Source of the DNA: Candidatus Latescibacterota bacterium | Lineage (GTDB): Bacteria; JAAXHH01 | NCBI GenBank assembly: GCA_022821085.1 | Contig: JAJEEG010000006.1 | Span: 124,001-188,000 of the forward strand | DNA length: 64,000 nucleotides | Direction of reading: 5' to 3' | Part shown: in pieces, positions 43,366-53,237 of the stretch | Numbering within the stretch: position 1 is the first letter of the stretch | Layout of the letters: each line of letters starts with the position of its first letter | Program-made: the position numbers and the translations under genes | Notes under the pieces: model-generated | Databases searched by the model: none | Told to the model about the DNA's origin: nothing | What the model saw: the letters and a program-made list of their open reading frames with translations, nothing else

Positions 43366-44817
43366 CTACTCCTGTATATCCTCTGCGAAATCTCCCACAT
43401 CATCGGTCTCCGTTGCCATTCCTTCGAATCCGCCGCCCAGCGCCAGGTAGAGGTCCACCCGGGCGTCCAGACGTTGACGCCGCACGGCCAGGTACTGTCC
43501 CTCGGAATCGAAGGCGCGCCGCTGGGCGTCCAGCATGGTGATCACGTCGCTCAGTCCGCCGTGGTACCGCGATTCCGCCAGCTCGCGGGCGGCCGCGGCC
43601 TGTGTCGTCGCTTCCAGGAGTGCGGCTTCGCGCCGTCTCAGGAGCCCGTCCGCCGCCAGGGCGGTTTCCACTTCCCCGTAGGCGCGAAGGGCCTGGCCCG
43701 CGAAGTTCGCCAGGACCTGTTCCCTGTTGGCCTCGGCCAGATTTACGCCCGCACTGAGCCGTCCGCCCTGGAACAGGGGCTGAAGCAGACTGGACACGAG
43801 GCTCCAGACGATGAAATCGCCATCGAGGAGGTCGGTCAGCGCAGCCGTGGACGTCCCGCCCGAACCGGTCAGGCGTATGGCCGGGTACCGCGCCTTCTTC
43901 GCGACGCCGACGCGCGCGCCGGCTGCGGCGAGCTGCCGCTCGGCCAGCATAAGGTCCGGCCTTCGCGCGATGAGATCGGCGGGCAGGCCGGCCGGTACGG
44001 TCGAGGGTACCGGGGGAAGGTCTGAAGCGATGGCGAGTTCGGCCGAGGGATATCTGCCGAGGAGGATCTCGAGCTGCCGTACGACGCTGTCGAACGCCTG
44101 CATCCGCTGGAGGACGACGGCCTCGGCCGCGGCCACGTTGGCCAGCGAAAGGCGGAGGTCGAGGGCGGGCCTGAGTCCGCGCGCGTACCGGTTCTCGATC
44201 CGTTCGTTCACCACCTTGAAATTGTCTCTCGTCGCCCGGGCCAGATCGAGCTGGCGGCGGGCTTCTATGGCGGCGAACCACGCCTTGGCGGTCTGGCCGG
44301 CCACGGACGACCGGACGCCATAGAGGTCCGCCTGCGAACCCTGCAGATCCGCCAGCGCGGCCGCCTTGTCATCGCTCAGCCGTCCCCACAGATCGATCTC
44401 CCAGTTGATGTTCGTCGATACGCCGTAGTTCGTCGACGTCGTCTTCAGCACACCGCCGTTCCCCCCGGGAATCGGGAATCCGATGAAGTTCCGGCGGGTT
44501 CTGGTACGGTTGAAATCCAGGCTGACCTGGGGAAGCAGGGGGGCGCCCACGATGCGTGCCTGGGCCCGCGCGGCCTGCATGCGGCCGGTGACCGACTTAA
44601 GCTCGAAGTTGCGGGAGAGGGCTTCGTCGATGAGCCCGTCCAGCCGGGCGTCGCTGAAATCCGACCACCAGCGCGCGTCGATCGGGCCGCCTTCCGACGG
44701 CGCGGCGGTCCACTGGAGTGGAACCGGGGTTTCAAGGGACGGGTGTTGCGCCTTCGGCGCCGAAGCGCAACCCGATACCAGCGCCGCGGACACGAGCATG
44801 GCCATGGCTGATCGCAA
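43366..44817 (-). CDS. outer-membrane efflux lipoprotein (TolC/NodT family)
   Basis: Outer-membrane factor of 483 residues. The lipobox VSGC gives a lipid anchor after a 16-residue signal peptide. Two repeats of the long helical hairpins follow, with NFELKSVTGRMQAARAQARI and ADLIARRPDLMLAERQLAAAGA as NodT family marks. I chose TTG 44817 because AGGAGG lies five bases upstream and the lipoprotein signal starts there; the frame to 44970 would add an odd cysteine-rich leader. It is the first gene of the RND operon. Confidence 0.92.
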   Translation of the reverse strand: MRSAMAMLVSAALVSGCASAPKAQHPSLETPVPLQWTAAPSEGGPIDARWWSDFSDARLDGLIDEALSRNFELKSVTGRMQAARAQARIVGAPLLPQVSLDFNRTRTRRNFIGFPIPGGNGGVLKTTSTNYGVSTNINWEIDLWGRLSDDKAAALADLQGSQADLYGVRSSVAGQTAKAWFAAIEARRQLDLARATRDNFKVVNERIENRYARGLRPALDLRLSLANVAAAEAVVLQRMQAFDSVVRQLEILLGRYPSAELAIASDLPPVPSTVPAGLPADLIARRPDLMLAERQLAAAGARVGVAKKARYPAIRLTGSGGTSTAALTDLLDGDFIVWSLVSSLLQPLFQGGRLSAGVNLAEANREQVLANFAGQALRAYGEVETALAADGLLRRREAALLEATTQAAAARELAESRYHGGLSDVITMLDAQRRAFDSEGQYLAVRRQRLDARVDLYLALGGGFEGMATETDDVGDFAEDIQE

Positions 44818-44977
44818 GAAAACCTCCTGCCAGGCGGTGGGCGGCGATCCTTGTTGCGCTCCGGACCGGACGAACGTCGAACACAGAAGAAACTCGGAAC
44901 ATCCGCTGTTTCCGTCAAGGCATTTCATAGTTGGACAGCCCGCCGGATCAACCCTTGCGGCTCTTTTCATATATCTG

Positions 44978-45006
44978 TTGCAATTCGTACGCTGCTTCGT
45001 TATATG
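44978..45006 (+). promoter_or_regulatory. putative promoter of the sulfate-activation operon
   Basis: TTGCAA (44978-44983) and TATATG (45001-45006) are 17 bases apart, about 65 bases before cysC, in the spacer shared with the divergent RND operon. Confidence 0.5.
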
Positions 45007-45069
45007 GTATGCGCCGTCAGACGGAATGCGCCCGGTCGCGGTTGTTCAGGGCAACGCAGGAGATGAGGC

Positions 45070-45606
45070 ATGGGGGATAGACCGCGCGAAGCGAAAAAAC
45101 CCTTCGTCCTGTGGTTCACCGGGTTGTCCGGATCGGGAAAGAGCACGATCGCGGACCGGGTCCACCGAAGCCTGCGGGAGCGCGGGATCAAGGCGGAACG
45201 GCTGGACGGAGACGAAATCCGGGCCGTTTTCCCGGATACGGGGTTCGACAGGGCCGGACGGATGGCCCACATCGCCCGCGTGGGTTACCTGGCGTCGGTC
45301 CTCGAGCGAAACGGCATCTGTACGGTCGTGTCGCTCATTTCGCCTTACCGGGAAGCCCGGCAGGAAGTACGGCAACGCTGCGGGCGGTTCATCGAAGTGC
45401 ACCTGTCCACGCCCCTGGAAGTGTGCGAGGCCCGGGACGTAAAGGGCCTGTACGCCAGGTCGAGGCGGGGTGAGATCAGCGGGTTTACCGGACTGGACGA
45501 TCCCTACGAAGCACCGGAAGCGCCGGAACTGCGTATCGACACCTCGCGGCTGACGGCCGCGGAATCCGAAAAGATCGTCATAAACCACATCGCGCCCTGT
45601 CTCTAG
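45070..45606 (+). CDS. cysC: adenylyl-sulfate kinase
   Basis: Phosphorylates APS to PAPS. The protein of 178 residues has Walker [10 protein letters not shown], the substrate motif [20 protein letters not shown], and the [22 protein letters not shown] segment, all canonical. It overlaps the next gene by one base. A second, divergent APS kinase domain is fused to CysN downstream, so this stand-alone enzyme is probably the active one. Confidence 0.95.
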   Translation: MGDRPREAKKPFVLWFTGLSGSGKSTIADRVHRSLRERGIKAERLDGDEIRAVFPDTGFDRAGRMAHIARVGYLASVLERNGICTVVSLISPYREARQEVRQRCGRFIEVHLSTPLEVCEARDVKGLYARSRRGEISGFTGLDDPYEAPEAPELRIDTSRLTAAESEKIVINHIAPCL

Positions 45607-46520
45607 TGTCAGCCATGCCTCGTTATTCCATCTCACACCTGATGCAGCTCGAAGCCGAGAGCATCCACGTCATGCGCGAGGTCGCCGCGGAGTTCGAGCG
45701 GCCCGTCATGCTGTATTCCGTCGGCAAGGATTCCTCGGTCATGCTGCACCTCGCGCGCAAGGCCTTCTATCCGCAGAAGCTGCCCTTTCCGCTCATGCAC
45801 GTGGACACCGGGTACAAGTTCGAGGAGATGTACGACTTCCGAAGGCGCATGGCCGAGGAATACGAGGCGGACCTGATCGTCTACCGCAACGAGGAAGCCA
45901 TCGCCGAAGGCGCCAATCCCTACGACCTGGGCACGCAACGGTGTTGCGGCCTGTTGAAGACGCAGGCCCTGCTCGACGGGCTCAGGGAAGGGCGTTTCGA
46001 CGCCGCGCTGGGCGGCGCACGGCGCGAGGAGGAGAAATCGCGGGCCAAGGAGCGGTTCTTCTCTTTCCGGGACCGGTTCGGCCAGTGGGATCCGAAGAAC
46101 CAGCGGCCCGAACTGTGGAACCTGTACAACTGCCGCGTCGGCCAGGAGGAATCCATCCGGGTCTTCCCCCTCTCCAACTGGACCGAACTGGATATCTGGA
46201 TGTATATACACCGGGAAAACATCCCGGTCGTACCCCTCTATTTCGCCCGGGAGCGCGAGGTCGTGGTCCGGGGAGAGCAATTGATCCCCGTGGAAGGGCA
46301 GGCCCGCGTGCTTCCCGGCGAAACGCCCCGTTCCATGGTCTGCCGGTTCCGCACGCTGGGCTGTTCGCCCTGCACCGGCGCCGTCAAGTCCTCGGCGAAT
46401 TCGGTCGAAGAGATCATCGAGGAAATGATGGTGGAACGCATCTCGGAACGTTCCACCCGCATCATCGATCACGATCAGGAAGGGTCGATGGAACTGAAGA
46501 AGCGGGAGGGCTATTTCTAA
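45606..46520 (+). CDS. cysD: sulfate adenylyltransferase subunit 2
   Basis: Catalytic subunit of ATP sulfurylase, making APS with CysN. The protein of 304 residues has the PP-loop [14 protein letters not shown], then [15 protein letters not shown] and [17 protein letters not shown]. It ends with the usual [10 protein letters not shown]. The GTG start shares a base with the cysC stop (TAGTG); ATG 45615 is also possible. CysN is encoded 97 bases downstream after a tandem repeat. Confidence 0.97.
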   Translation: MSAMPRYSISHLMQLEAESIHVMREVAAEFERPVMLYSVGKDSSVMLHLARKAFYPQKLPFPLMHVDTGYKFEEMYDFRRRMAEEYEADLIVYRNEEAIAEGANPYDLGTQRCCGLLKTQALLDGLREGRFDAALGGARREEEKSRAKERFFSFRDRFGQWDPKNQRPELWNLYNCRVGQEESIRVFPLSNWTELDIWMYIHRENIPVVPLYFAREREVVVRGEQLIPVEGQARVLPGETPRSMVCRFRTLGCSPCTGAVKSSANSVEEIIEEMMVERISERSTRIIDHDQEGSMELKKREGYF

Positions 46521-46533
46521 AGCCGGTCCGGCC

Positions 46534-46605
46534 GACGAAGCGGCGATCCGGCCGCCGAAGCGGCGATCCGGCCGACGAAGCGGCGATCCGGCCGTTCGGC
46601 CGGCA
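46534..46605 (+). repeat. 18-19 bp tandem repeat between cysD and cysNC
   Basis: About four copies of CGACGAAGCGGCGATCCGGC fill the spacer, with CGCCGAAG replacing CGACGAAG in one. It separates two subunits that usually are tightly coupled. Confidence 0.85.
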
Positions 46606-46617
46606 GCGCAATCTGAA

Positions 46618-48540
46618 ATGACCGACATCCAGACGTTTTTGAAACAGAATGAAGATAAGGAATTGTTGCGCTTCAGTACGGCGGGCAGCGTGGACGACGG
46701 CAAGTCCACGCTGATTGGCCGGCTCCTGGCCGACTCGAAGAACATCTACGAGGACCACCTCGCCTCGCTCAAGGAGTTGTCCCGCAAGGACGAAGCGCCC
46801 GACCTGGCCCTGTTGCTGGACGGTCTCAAGGCCGAGCGGGAACAGGGCATCACCATCGACGTGGCCTACCGCTATTTCTCGACCCCCCGGCGGAAATTCA
46901 TCATCGCCGACACTCCGGGCCACGAACAGTACACCCGGAACATGGCGACCGGCGCGTCGGGCGCCAACCTGGCGATCGTGCTCGTCGACGCGCGCAACGG
47001 CGTGCTGACGCAGACCCGCCGCCACGCCTTCATCACGTCGCTGCTCGGCATCCAGCACCTCGTCGTCGCCGTGAACAAGATGGACATGGTGGATTTCAGC
47101 GAAGCGGTCTTCGACGAGATCCGCCGCGTCTTCCTCGACTACGCCGCCAAGCTGAACGTGAGCGATATCCGGCTCGTTCCGGTGAGCGCCCTCCTCGGCG
47201 ACAACGTGGTGGAGAAGAGCGGCCGCATGCCGTGGTACCACGGGCAGACCGTACTGGATATCCTGGAGGACGTGCAGTTCCTGACCGACCGCAACCTGGT
47301 CGACCTGCGCTTCCCCGTGCAGTACGTCATCCGTCCCCACCAGAACGCGCGGTACTACGCGGGTTCGGTGCTGTCCGGCGTGGTCCGGCCCGGGGATGAA
47401 GTGCTGATCATGCCCGGGCAGAACCGGACGCGGGTGAAGTCCGTGTCCAGTTTCGACGGCGACCTCGAAGAGGCCTATCCGCCCATGTCCGTTTCGCTGC
47501 AGCTCGAGGACGAGGTGGACGTGAGCCGGGGCGACATGATCGTCCATCCGAAGAACCTGCCCCACGTGGACCGGCGGTTCGAAGCCATGATGGTCTGGAT
47601 GGGCGAGGCGCCCATGGACCCGTCGCGTCACTACCTCATCAAGCAGACCACGCAGACCGCCCGCGTGAGCATCGATCACGTCGACTACCGCATCGACGTC
47701 GATACCCTGCACAAAGTCGACGTTTCCCGCCTTGCGCTGAACGATATCGGCCGCGTGGCCCTGACCTCGAACCGGCCCCTCTTCCACGACGCGTACCAGA
47801 ACAACCGGCTGACCGGGAGTTTCATCCTGGTGGACTACCTGACCAACCATACCGTGGCCGCGGGCATGATCATCGACCGGCTGCCGGAAGACCGCGTACC
47901 CATGGACGTGGACGCCGGTTCCGAACCCCGGGCTTCCACGTCGAAGCGCGCCAGCCTGGTGAACCCGGACCGGCGGATTGCGCGCTATGGACAGAAGCCC
48001 TGCACGATCTGGATCACGGGACTGGTGGGATCGGGCAAGTCGGCCGTCACCTTCGGACTCGAGGAAGCGCTGTACGAGGAGGGGTACTCGGTGGTGGTGC
48101 TGGACAGCTCGGTCGTCCGCAGCGGGCTCAGCCGGGACCTGGGCTTCTCGGCGGCGGACCAGGCCGAGAACCTGCGGCGCGTGGCCGAATGCGCCCGCGT
48201 GCTCAACGACGCCGGCCTCATCGTCGTCGCCTCCTTCATCTCGCCGAGCGCGGAAGGTCGCCGCCAGGTGGCCGAGCGGATCGGGACCGACCGGTACGTG
48301 GAAGTCTTCGTCGACGCATCGCTCGACTGGTGCCGGAAGCACGATACCACGGGCTGTTACGCCAAATCGGACCGGGGTCTGCTGCGCAACCTCGCCGGCG
48401 TGGACTACCCCTACGAGAAACCGCGGGACCCGGCGGTGAAGGTCGCCTCCGAGACCGACCCGGTGGACCGTTCGGTTTCACGCGTCGTAGCAGTGCTGAA
48501 GGAGAAAGGCTACCTGCTCACCATCCCGCCAGCCCCATGA
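46618..48540 (+). CDS. cysN: sulfate adenylyltransferase subunit 1 fused to APS-kinase-like domain
   Basis: Protein of 640 residues. The first 425 or so are the CysN GTPase that drives ATP sulfurylase: [28 protein letters not shown]-like ([10 protein letters not shown]), [12 protein letters not shown] and NKMDMVD. The rest is an APS-kinase domain with Walker [10 protein letters not shown]. Its usual DGD-x-x-R is DSSVVR, ISPYR is ISPSAEGR, and the GEIKGFTG loop is altered. The kinase half therefore looks degenerate or functionally changed, while a canonical CysC is made by the first gene of the operon. Confidence 0.93.
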   Translation: MTDIQTFLKQNEDKELLRFSTAGSVDDGKSTLIGRLLADSKNIYEDHLASLKELSRKDEAPDLALLLDGLKAEREQGITIDVAYRYFSTPRRKFIIADTPGHEQYTRNMATGASGANLAIVLVDARNGVLTQTRRHAFITSLLGIQHLVVAVNKMDMVDFSEAVFDEIRRVFLDYAAKLNVSDIRLVPVSALLGDNVVEKSGRMPWYHGQTVLDILEDVQFLTDRNLVDLRFPVQYVIRPHQNARYYAGSVLSGVVRPGDEVLIMPGQNRTRVKSVSSFDGDLEEAYPPMSVSLQLEDEVDVSRGDMIVHPKNLPHVDRRFEAMMVWMGEAPMDPSRHYLIKQTTQTARVSIDHVDYRIDVDTLHKVDVSRLALNDIGRVALTSNRPLFHDAYQNNRLTGSFILVDYLTNHTVAAGMIIDRLPEDRVPMDVDAGSEPRASTSKRASLVNPDRRIARYGQKPCTIWITGLVGSGKSAVTFGLEEALYEEGYSVVVLDSSVVRSGLSRDLGFSAADQAENLRRVAECARVLNDAGLIVVASFISPSAEGRRQVAERIGTDRYVEVFVDASLDWCRKHDTTGCYAKSDRGLLRNLAGVDYPYEKPRDPAVKVASETDPVDRSVSRVVAVLKEKGYLLTIPPAP

Positions 48541-49960
48541 CCCAGTAGGCGGTCTGGGCGACGATGAAGAGCAGGAGGAAGGCGATAGCCAGGGGCATGA
48601 GGCCGCTCACGACGGTCCACTTCACGCTTTTGGTCTCCCGGTAGACCGTCCACATGGTCGTCGAACACGGGTTGTGCAGCAGGGAGAAGAGCATCAGGCA
48701 GACGGCGGTGAGGAGCGTCCACCCCTGCTGGTTGACCAGGAGATGCTGCAGTTCCGCCATCGTGTCCAGTTCGATCATCATGCCCGCGCCCGTATAGGCC
48801 ATGATGATGGTCGGGACCACGATTTCGTTGGCGGGTATGGCGATGATGTAGGCCAGCAGGATCACGCCGTCGAGACCGATGGCCCGTCCCACGGGTTCCA
48901 GCCACTGCGAGACCCAGACCGTCAGGCTCTGTCCTCCGGCGTGGATGTTGCTCAGCAGCCAGATCACGCCGCCCGCCGGCACGGCCATGACTACCGCCCG
49001 CCACAATACGAAGATCGTCCGGTCGATCAGCGAGGTGTAGAGCACGCGCAGTATGCTGGGACGCCGGTAGGGAGGGAGTTCCAGCGTGAAGCTGCTGGCT
49101 TCGCCCCGGAGGAAGGACCGGGACAGTACGGCCGACACCAGCAGGGTCGTCGCGGCGCCGATCAGGACGATGAGGACCAGGGAGCCCGCCGCGGCCATGG
49201 CCGCGAAGGCCGGCGGGAAGGCCGCCGCCACGAAGAGGGTGGCCAGTATGATCAGCGTGGGCCACCGCCCGTTGCAAGGCATGAAGTTGTTGGTCAGGAT
49301 GGCGATCAGCCGCTCCCGGGGGGAATCGATGACGCGGCAGGCCACGACCCCGGCCGCGTTACAGCCCAGTCCCATGCTCATGGTGAGGGCCTGCTTGCCG
49401 TGGGCGCCCGCCTTCTTGAACAGGGCGTCGACGTTGAAGGCCACGCGGGGGAGGTATCCCAGGTCTTCCAGTATGGTGAATATGGGGAAGAAGATCGCCA
49501 TGGGCGGCAGCATGACGGCGATTACCCAGGCCAGCCCCCGGTAGACGCCGTGCCAGATGAACCCGGTGACCCACCAGGGCATGCCCAGCCACTCGAAGAG
49601 CTCGACGCCCCGCGCACCCAGCCAGAACAGGCCTTCGGCCAGCAGGGAGGAGGGCACGTTGGCGCCCGATATCGTGATCCAGAAGACGACGCCCAGGAGC
49701 AGGGCCATGAACGGCAGGCCCCAGATCCTCGAGGTCACGATGCGGTCCAGCTTCTGGTCCCAGGGATAGGAGGCCGTTTCGCTGGTGCGGACCACCTTCC
49801 GGGTAATGGCCTCGGCATCCTGGTAGATGGCCTCGACGATTTCATCCCGGTACGATCCGTCCAGGCCCCGTTGCATCTCCTCGACCCGTCCGAGAATGTC
49901 CTCGCCGGCCGTGGTTTTTGTCGAAGTCTCGCTCACGATTTCATTTCCCGTCAATTGCAC
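48518..49960 (-). CDS. feoB: FeoB membrane (permease) part
   Basis: Protein of 480 residues that corresponds to the membrane half of ferrous-iron transporter FeoB. It has many helices and two Gate domains, with [30 protein letters not shown] and [11 protein letters not shown] as FeoB marks. The N-terminal part ([21 protein letters not shown]) is the linker that normally follows the GTPase. FeoB is here split: the GTPase is the upstream gene, whose end overlaps this start by 20 bases. GTG 49936, just after the GTPase stop, is an alternative start. Its 3' end overlaps that of convergent cysNC by 23 bases. Confidence 0.93.
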   Translation of the reverse strand: MQLTGNEIVSETSTKTTAGEDILGRVEEMQRGLDGSYRDEIVEAIYQDAEAITRKVVRTSETASYPWDQKLDRIVTSRIWGLPFMALLLGVVFWITISGANVPSSLLAEGLFWLGARGVELFEWLGMPWWVTGFIWHGVYRGLAWVIAVMLPPMAIFFPIFTILEDLGYLPRVAFNVDALFKKAGAHGKQALTMSMGLGCNAAGVVACRVIDSPRERLIAILTNNFMPCNGRWPTLIILATLFVAAAFPPAFAAMAAAGSLVLIVLIGAATTLLVSAVLSRSFLRGEASSFTLELPPYRRPSILRVLYTSLIDRTIFVLWRAVVMAVPAGGVIWLLSNIHAGGQSLTVWVSQWLEPVGRAIGLDGVILLAYIIAIPANEIVVPTIIMAYTGAGMMIELDTMAELQHLLVNQQGWTLLTAVCLMLFSLLHNPCSTTMWTVYRETKSVKWTVVSGLMPLAIAFLLLFIVAQTAYWVMGLAGW

Positions 49961-50777
49961 CGGCCTGGATGCCCATCCGGCTGAATTCGCCCGATTCCAG
50001 GGCCCGGCGCACCCGGTAGTCGCCGTCGAGCAGCCTGAAGGCGATCCAGCGAGGGTTCGGCAGGTCCGGGTAGGACGCCTGTAGCATGCCCGTGATCGTA
50101 TCCACCGTCCGGTCGAGTTCGTCGTTGCCCGTTATGCGCCGTGGCGCGTTCTTGATCGTTCCCTGGATCACGTCGGCGACCGTGCGCATCAGGAGGCCCA
50201 GTCCCTCCTTCTTCCGGGCCGACACGGGCACGACCGGCACGCCCAGTTCCCTGGAGAGCGAGCGGTGATCCACCGAAATCCCCTTGCGCGCGGCCTCGTC
50301 CATCAGGTTCAGGCAGACCACCGCTCTTTCCGTGATCTCCAGCACCTGGAGCACGAGGTTGAGATTGCGCTCGAGCATGGTGGCGTCGACGACGATCAGC
50401 GTGCAGTCGGGGCGTCCGAATAGGATGAAGTCCCGGGCGATCTCCTCGTCGATGGACGCCGACAGCAGGGAATACGTACCGGGAAGGTCGATCATCTTGT
50501 ACCTGTTGCCGTTGAATTCGAAGCCGCCCTCGGCCCGGTTCACCGTCTTCCCGGGCCAGTTCCCCGTATGCTGCTTCAATCCGGTCAGGGCGTTGAAGAC
50601 CGTACTCTTTCCCACGTTCGGGTTCCCCGCCAGGGCGATGACATAGTCCCACCGGTCCAGCGAAACGCCCATCTGCACCAGGTTTTCCTGCAGCGCGCAC
50701 GACGCGCAGTCGTGTCCGGGCGGCGCAGGCGATCCCGGCATTCCGGGCGATCCCGTCGGTGCTGCGTCGGCATTCAT
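49941..50777 (-). CDS. feoB: FeoB GTPase domain (split FeoB)
   Basis: Protein of 278 residues equal to the cytosolic part of FeoB. G1 is GNPNVGKST, G3 is DLPGTYSL, G4 is NLMD, and the helical GDI-like domain (LDGDYRVRRALE) closes it. An N-terminal Cys pair (DCASC) precedes the GTPase. I chose ATG 50777, because the much longer open frame upstream overlaps the next gene and has no homology. Together with the downstream gene it makes a complete Fe(II) importer. The start overlaps the preceding stop by four bases. Confidence 0.92.
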   Translation of the reverse strand: MNADAAPTGSPGMPGSPAPPGHDCASCALQENLVQMGVSLDRWDYVIALAGNPNVGKSTVFNALTGLKQHTGNWPGKTVNRAEGGFEFNGNRYKMIDLPGTYSLLSASIDEEIARDFILFGRPDCTLIVVDATMLERNLNLVLQVLEITERAVVCLNLMDEAARKGISVDHRSLSRELGVPVVPVSARKKEGLGLLMRTVADVIQGTIKNAPRRITGNDELDRTVDTITGMLQASYPDLPNPRWIAFRLLDGDYRVRRALESGEFSRMGIQAGAIDGK

Positions 50778-51790
50778 GCGTCGATCTCCTGTTCCTTCCG
50801 CGGTGCTCTTTCGATCCTGATCAGATCGGACTGTTCGCGTCGCAGCGCGATCATCGTATTGCGAACCCGGTAGGCCGTGGGATCGCTGAAGGCGCTCTGC
50901 ATGACCCGCTCGACGCGTGCGCCGGGCGTGAGACCCAGGTCCTGGAACCGCCTGCGGGTCAGGCCCTGGCAGGCCGGCGACAGTCCGACGACCCGCCCCG
51001 CCTCGCCGTGTTCCAGGGTGGTGAGCGGTACGCCCGCCGGTTCGACGCCTTCGATGGGCGCTTCCCGTACGGAAACGTTCGCGGCGACGACCGGCGCCAG
51101 CACGTGTTCGGCGTCCGGCGTGCCGATGACCACCCGCACGGGCGACATGTCCACGATCGTGATGACCATCCCGGGGTGGAGATCCTCGGCGATGATCTGG
51201 GCGTACACTTCGGGCGGTTCGTCTTCGATATGCACGATCAGCGCGGGTACGCCCGCCGGCCAGTCGACGAGTTTCTGGCTTTCGATTTCCTTCATGTCGC
51301 CGGCGGCGTTCGGGATCGGATCGCCCTGGGGATCGAAGGCGGGATGGCCCATGTCCGCGTCCATCTTGTCGACCTGCGCCTCGGTCACCGTGTGCTCCAG
51401 CCGGTGGGCGCGGGCATGAATTTCTTCCCGGGGCACCGAAGTTTCGTCGGCGAGATACCGCTCGAACAGCCGATGGGCCCGGACGATCTGGAGCGCCCAG
51501 CGATGGCCCGCCGCCGTGAGCCGCATGCCCTGACCCGTCATGACCACGAGGTCCAGCTGCGCCATGCGGTTGACCAGGACCAGCGTGTGTTTCGTCGACG
51601 TGCCCAGGGTATTGGAAAGGGATTCCACGGACGCCGGGCGGCCGTCGTGCTGAAACTGGTGCAGATGGGCGAGGGCGTCCTCCACGGCCTGGCGGGAATG
51701 CAGCCAGCGCCGGCGCCGGATGCGCCAGAACAGGCCGTACTGCGGCACGAAAAGCGCGCCGGCGACGATGAGCACGATGATACCGGTCAT
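50774..51790 (-). CDS. membrane-anchored DtxR-like winged helix protein with FeoA domain
   Basis: Protein of 338 residues. An N-terminal helix (3-18) is followed by a basic stretch (IRRRRW) and a winged-helix region (about 35-100). A DtxR dimerisation-like segment carries HRLFERYLADE and HRLEHTVTEAQVDKM, where DtxR proteins have metal ligands. FeoA/SH3-like domains follow (about 170-245 and 255-330, with RRFQDLGLTPGARVE). It lies between a DtxR regulator and split FeoB, overlapping both by four bases. It may be a fused FeoA that regulates FeoB at the membrane. Confidence 0.8.
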   Translation of the reverse strand: MTGIIVLIVAGALFVPQYGLFWRIRRRRWLHSRQAVEDALAHLHQFQHDGRPASVESLSNTLGTSTKHTLVLVNRMAQLDLVVMTGQGMRLTAAGHRWALQIVRAHRLFERYLADETSVPREEIHARAHRLEHTVTEAQVDKMDADMGHPAFDPQGDPIPNAAGDMKEIESQKLVDWPAGVPALIVHIEDEPPEVYAQIIAEDLHPGMVITIVDMSPVRVVIGTPDAEHVLAPVVAANVSVREAPIEGVEPAGVPLTTLEHGEAGRVVGLSPACQGLTRRRFQDLGLTPGARVERVMQSAFSDPTAYRVRNTMIALRREQSDLIRIERAPRKEQEIDA

Positions 51791-52479
51791 GGGTCTGCCC
51801 GCCCCTCGCCGTTCCCTTCGCCGGCCGGCAGGCTTTCGACCAGGACGGTGTGGGCGACCTGGCGCCCGACGTGATGTTCCTCCCCGCCAACGCGCAGGAG
51901 CATGGGGCCTTCGAAGGGCTCTTTATTCAGCACTTCCACGGTGTTTTCCGGCCGAAGGCCGAGTTTCGCCAGGTAACGGAGCAATTCGGGATCCGTGTTG
52001 GTCACGCGGCGGACGACCACGGTACGGCCGGCTTCCATGTCGGACAGCCTGTCGTGATTCGTGGTGGCGATGGACCCGTCCTTCGACGGAATGGGCGAAC
52101 CGTGGGGATCCGTCGTCGGGTATCCCAGCATGGCGTCGATCTTGTCCTCAAACTCTTCGGAGATCACGTGTTCGAGCCGTTCCGCCTCCGCATCCACCTG
52201 GTCCCATGTAAACCCGAGCGCTTCCGCCATGTACACCTCCAGCAACCGGTGATGGCGGATGATCTCAAGGGCGATCTTCCTGCCTGCGTCGGTCAGCCTG
52301 ATCGCCTGGTAGGGCCGGTGCTCGACCAGTCCCGACTCCGACAGCCGCTTCATCATGTTGGTGACGGAGGCCGCCGATACGCCCATTCGGTCCGCGACGG
52401 CATTGGTCGACGCGGATTCGGCGTTTTCCTGAAGCTTGTAGATGGTTTTCAGGTAATCTTCGGTGGCGGGCGTGGGCAT
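51787..52479 (-). CDS. DtxR/MntR family metal-dependent regulator
   Basis: Iron- or manganese-responsive repressor of 230 residues. The winged helix is at 1-65 (DYLKTIYKLQENAESASTNAVADRMGVSAASVTNMMKRL is spread over this range). The metal-binding and dimer domain has HRLLEVYMAE and RLEHVISEEFEDKIDAMLG. A C-terminal FeoA-like SH3 domain (about 150-225) completes it. First gene of the feo operon, it presumably represses its own operon when iron is plentiful. The family is clear; Fe versus Mn specificity is not. Confidence 0.93.
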   Translation of the reverse strand: MPTPATEDYLKTIYKLQENAESASTNAVADRMGVSAASVTNMMKRLSESGLVEHRPYQAIRLTDAGRKIALEIIRHHRLLEVYMAEALGFTWDQVDAEAERLEHVISEEFEDKIDAMLGYPTTDPHGSPIPSKDGSIATTNHDRLSDMEAGRTVVVRRVTNTDPELLRYLAKLGLRPENTVEVLNKEPFEGPMLLRVGGEEHHVGRQVAHTVLVESLPAGEGNGEGRADP

Positions 52480-52545
52480 GAGAACGACCGAAATTCGTTG
52501 ATGGCGCTGTCCGGATCGAAACGGCGTAATTTTTAGACAGGGATA

Positions 52546-52574
52546 AATATATAGTTTGATAATGTATGTGTCAA
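52546..52574 (-). promoter_or_regulatory. promoter of the feo operon
   Basis: On the minus strand, TTGACA (52574-52569) is separated by exactly 17 bases from TATATT (52551-52546), about 65 bases before the dtxR start. An imperfect palindrome with TTTA...TAAA ends (about 52528-52550) overlaps the -10 and downstream side and could be the DtxR operator, but this is only inferred. Confidence 0.75.
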
Positions 52575-52596
52575 CAATTAGATCGCAAAAAATTCC

Positions 52597-52777
52597 GGTT
52601 CGTGCGGATGGGCGTCGGCAGACTCGTGCGGATGGGCGTCGGCAGACTCGTCCGGACGGGCGTCGGCAGATCCTCGAAGGACCACGTGCCGATTCGGAAC
52701 AATCCTCTTGTATGCGGCAGACTCCCGACCTTATATTCGAACTGCCGGAACGCCGTCAGCCGGAACGCCGTCAGCCA
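52597..52777. repeat. tandem repeats in the feo/receiver divergent spacer
   Basis: Three copies of a 24-bp unit (GTGCGGATGGGCGTCGGCAG plus ACTC; 52600-52671, last copy varied) are followed by two copies of CCGGAACGCCGTCAG (52746-52776). Together they occupy most of the spacer upstream of the receiver-like gene. Confidence 0.8.
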
Positions 52778-52801
52778 GCGTAATGCGAGCCTGGAGAACC
52801 G

Positions 52802-53188
52802 ATGACCGACCATACCGTTCTCGTCGTGGTGGACGACCTGTTCTTCTCTGCCAAAATCGGAGAGACCATCCGTCAGCTGGGCGGCAAGCCGCGCTTCGCG
52901 GCGGAATTGAGCGAAATCCCGGGTGGATCCGAGGTCGTTCCGCCCGCTGCGATCATCGTGGATCTCGATCTTTTACGTACCGATGCCGTGGGTCTGATTT
53001 CCCACTTGAAGGCCGGTGAAGCGACCAGGGATGTACCCATGATGGCGTACGGTCGGCATACGCGGCCCGAAGCCTTCGTGCGCGCCCGGGAGGCGGGTTG
53101 CGAACGGGCCGTGCCGAGATCGGAATTTGTCAAGAGACTGCCGGAATTCATCGATGCCTGCCGACAGCATGCCCGCACCGCGCGCTGA
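52802..53188 (+). CDS. receiver-like (CheY-fold) protein, non-canonical
   Basis: Protein of 128 residues with the alpha/beta pattern of a response-regulator receiver. It has an N-terminal acidic pair DD (residues 11-12), and AAIIVDLDLL where the phosphorylated Asp would be. The conserved Thr/Ser is replaced (MMAYGRH) and the Lys-Pro motif is absent (AVPRSEF). It is probably a pseudo-receiver used for protein interaction. It precedes the PolX/PHP gene by 49 bases, so the two may be linked. No output domain is present. Confidence 0.7.
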   Translation: MTDHTVLVVVDDLFFSAKIGETIRQLGGKPRFAAELSEIPGGSEVVPPAAIIVDLDLLRTDAVGLISHLKAGEATRDVPMMAYGRHTRPEAFVRAREAGCERAVPRSEFVKRLPEFIDACRQHARTAR

Positions 53189-53237
53189 AAATCTGAAAGC
53201 ACCGAGACGTTAAGGCGCGCCAGGACGGAATCCAGCC

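Noticed and set aside
49941-51890. FeoB GTPase gene extended to a 649-residue protein
   Set aside because: Everything upstream of ATG 50777 overlaps the DtxR/FeoA gene in another frame and resembles no protein.
52597-52777. Possible CRISPR array
   Set aside because: The repeats are directly adjacent without unique spacers and no cas gene is present, so this is a simple tandem repeat; the same holds for all other arrays in the window.
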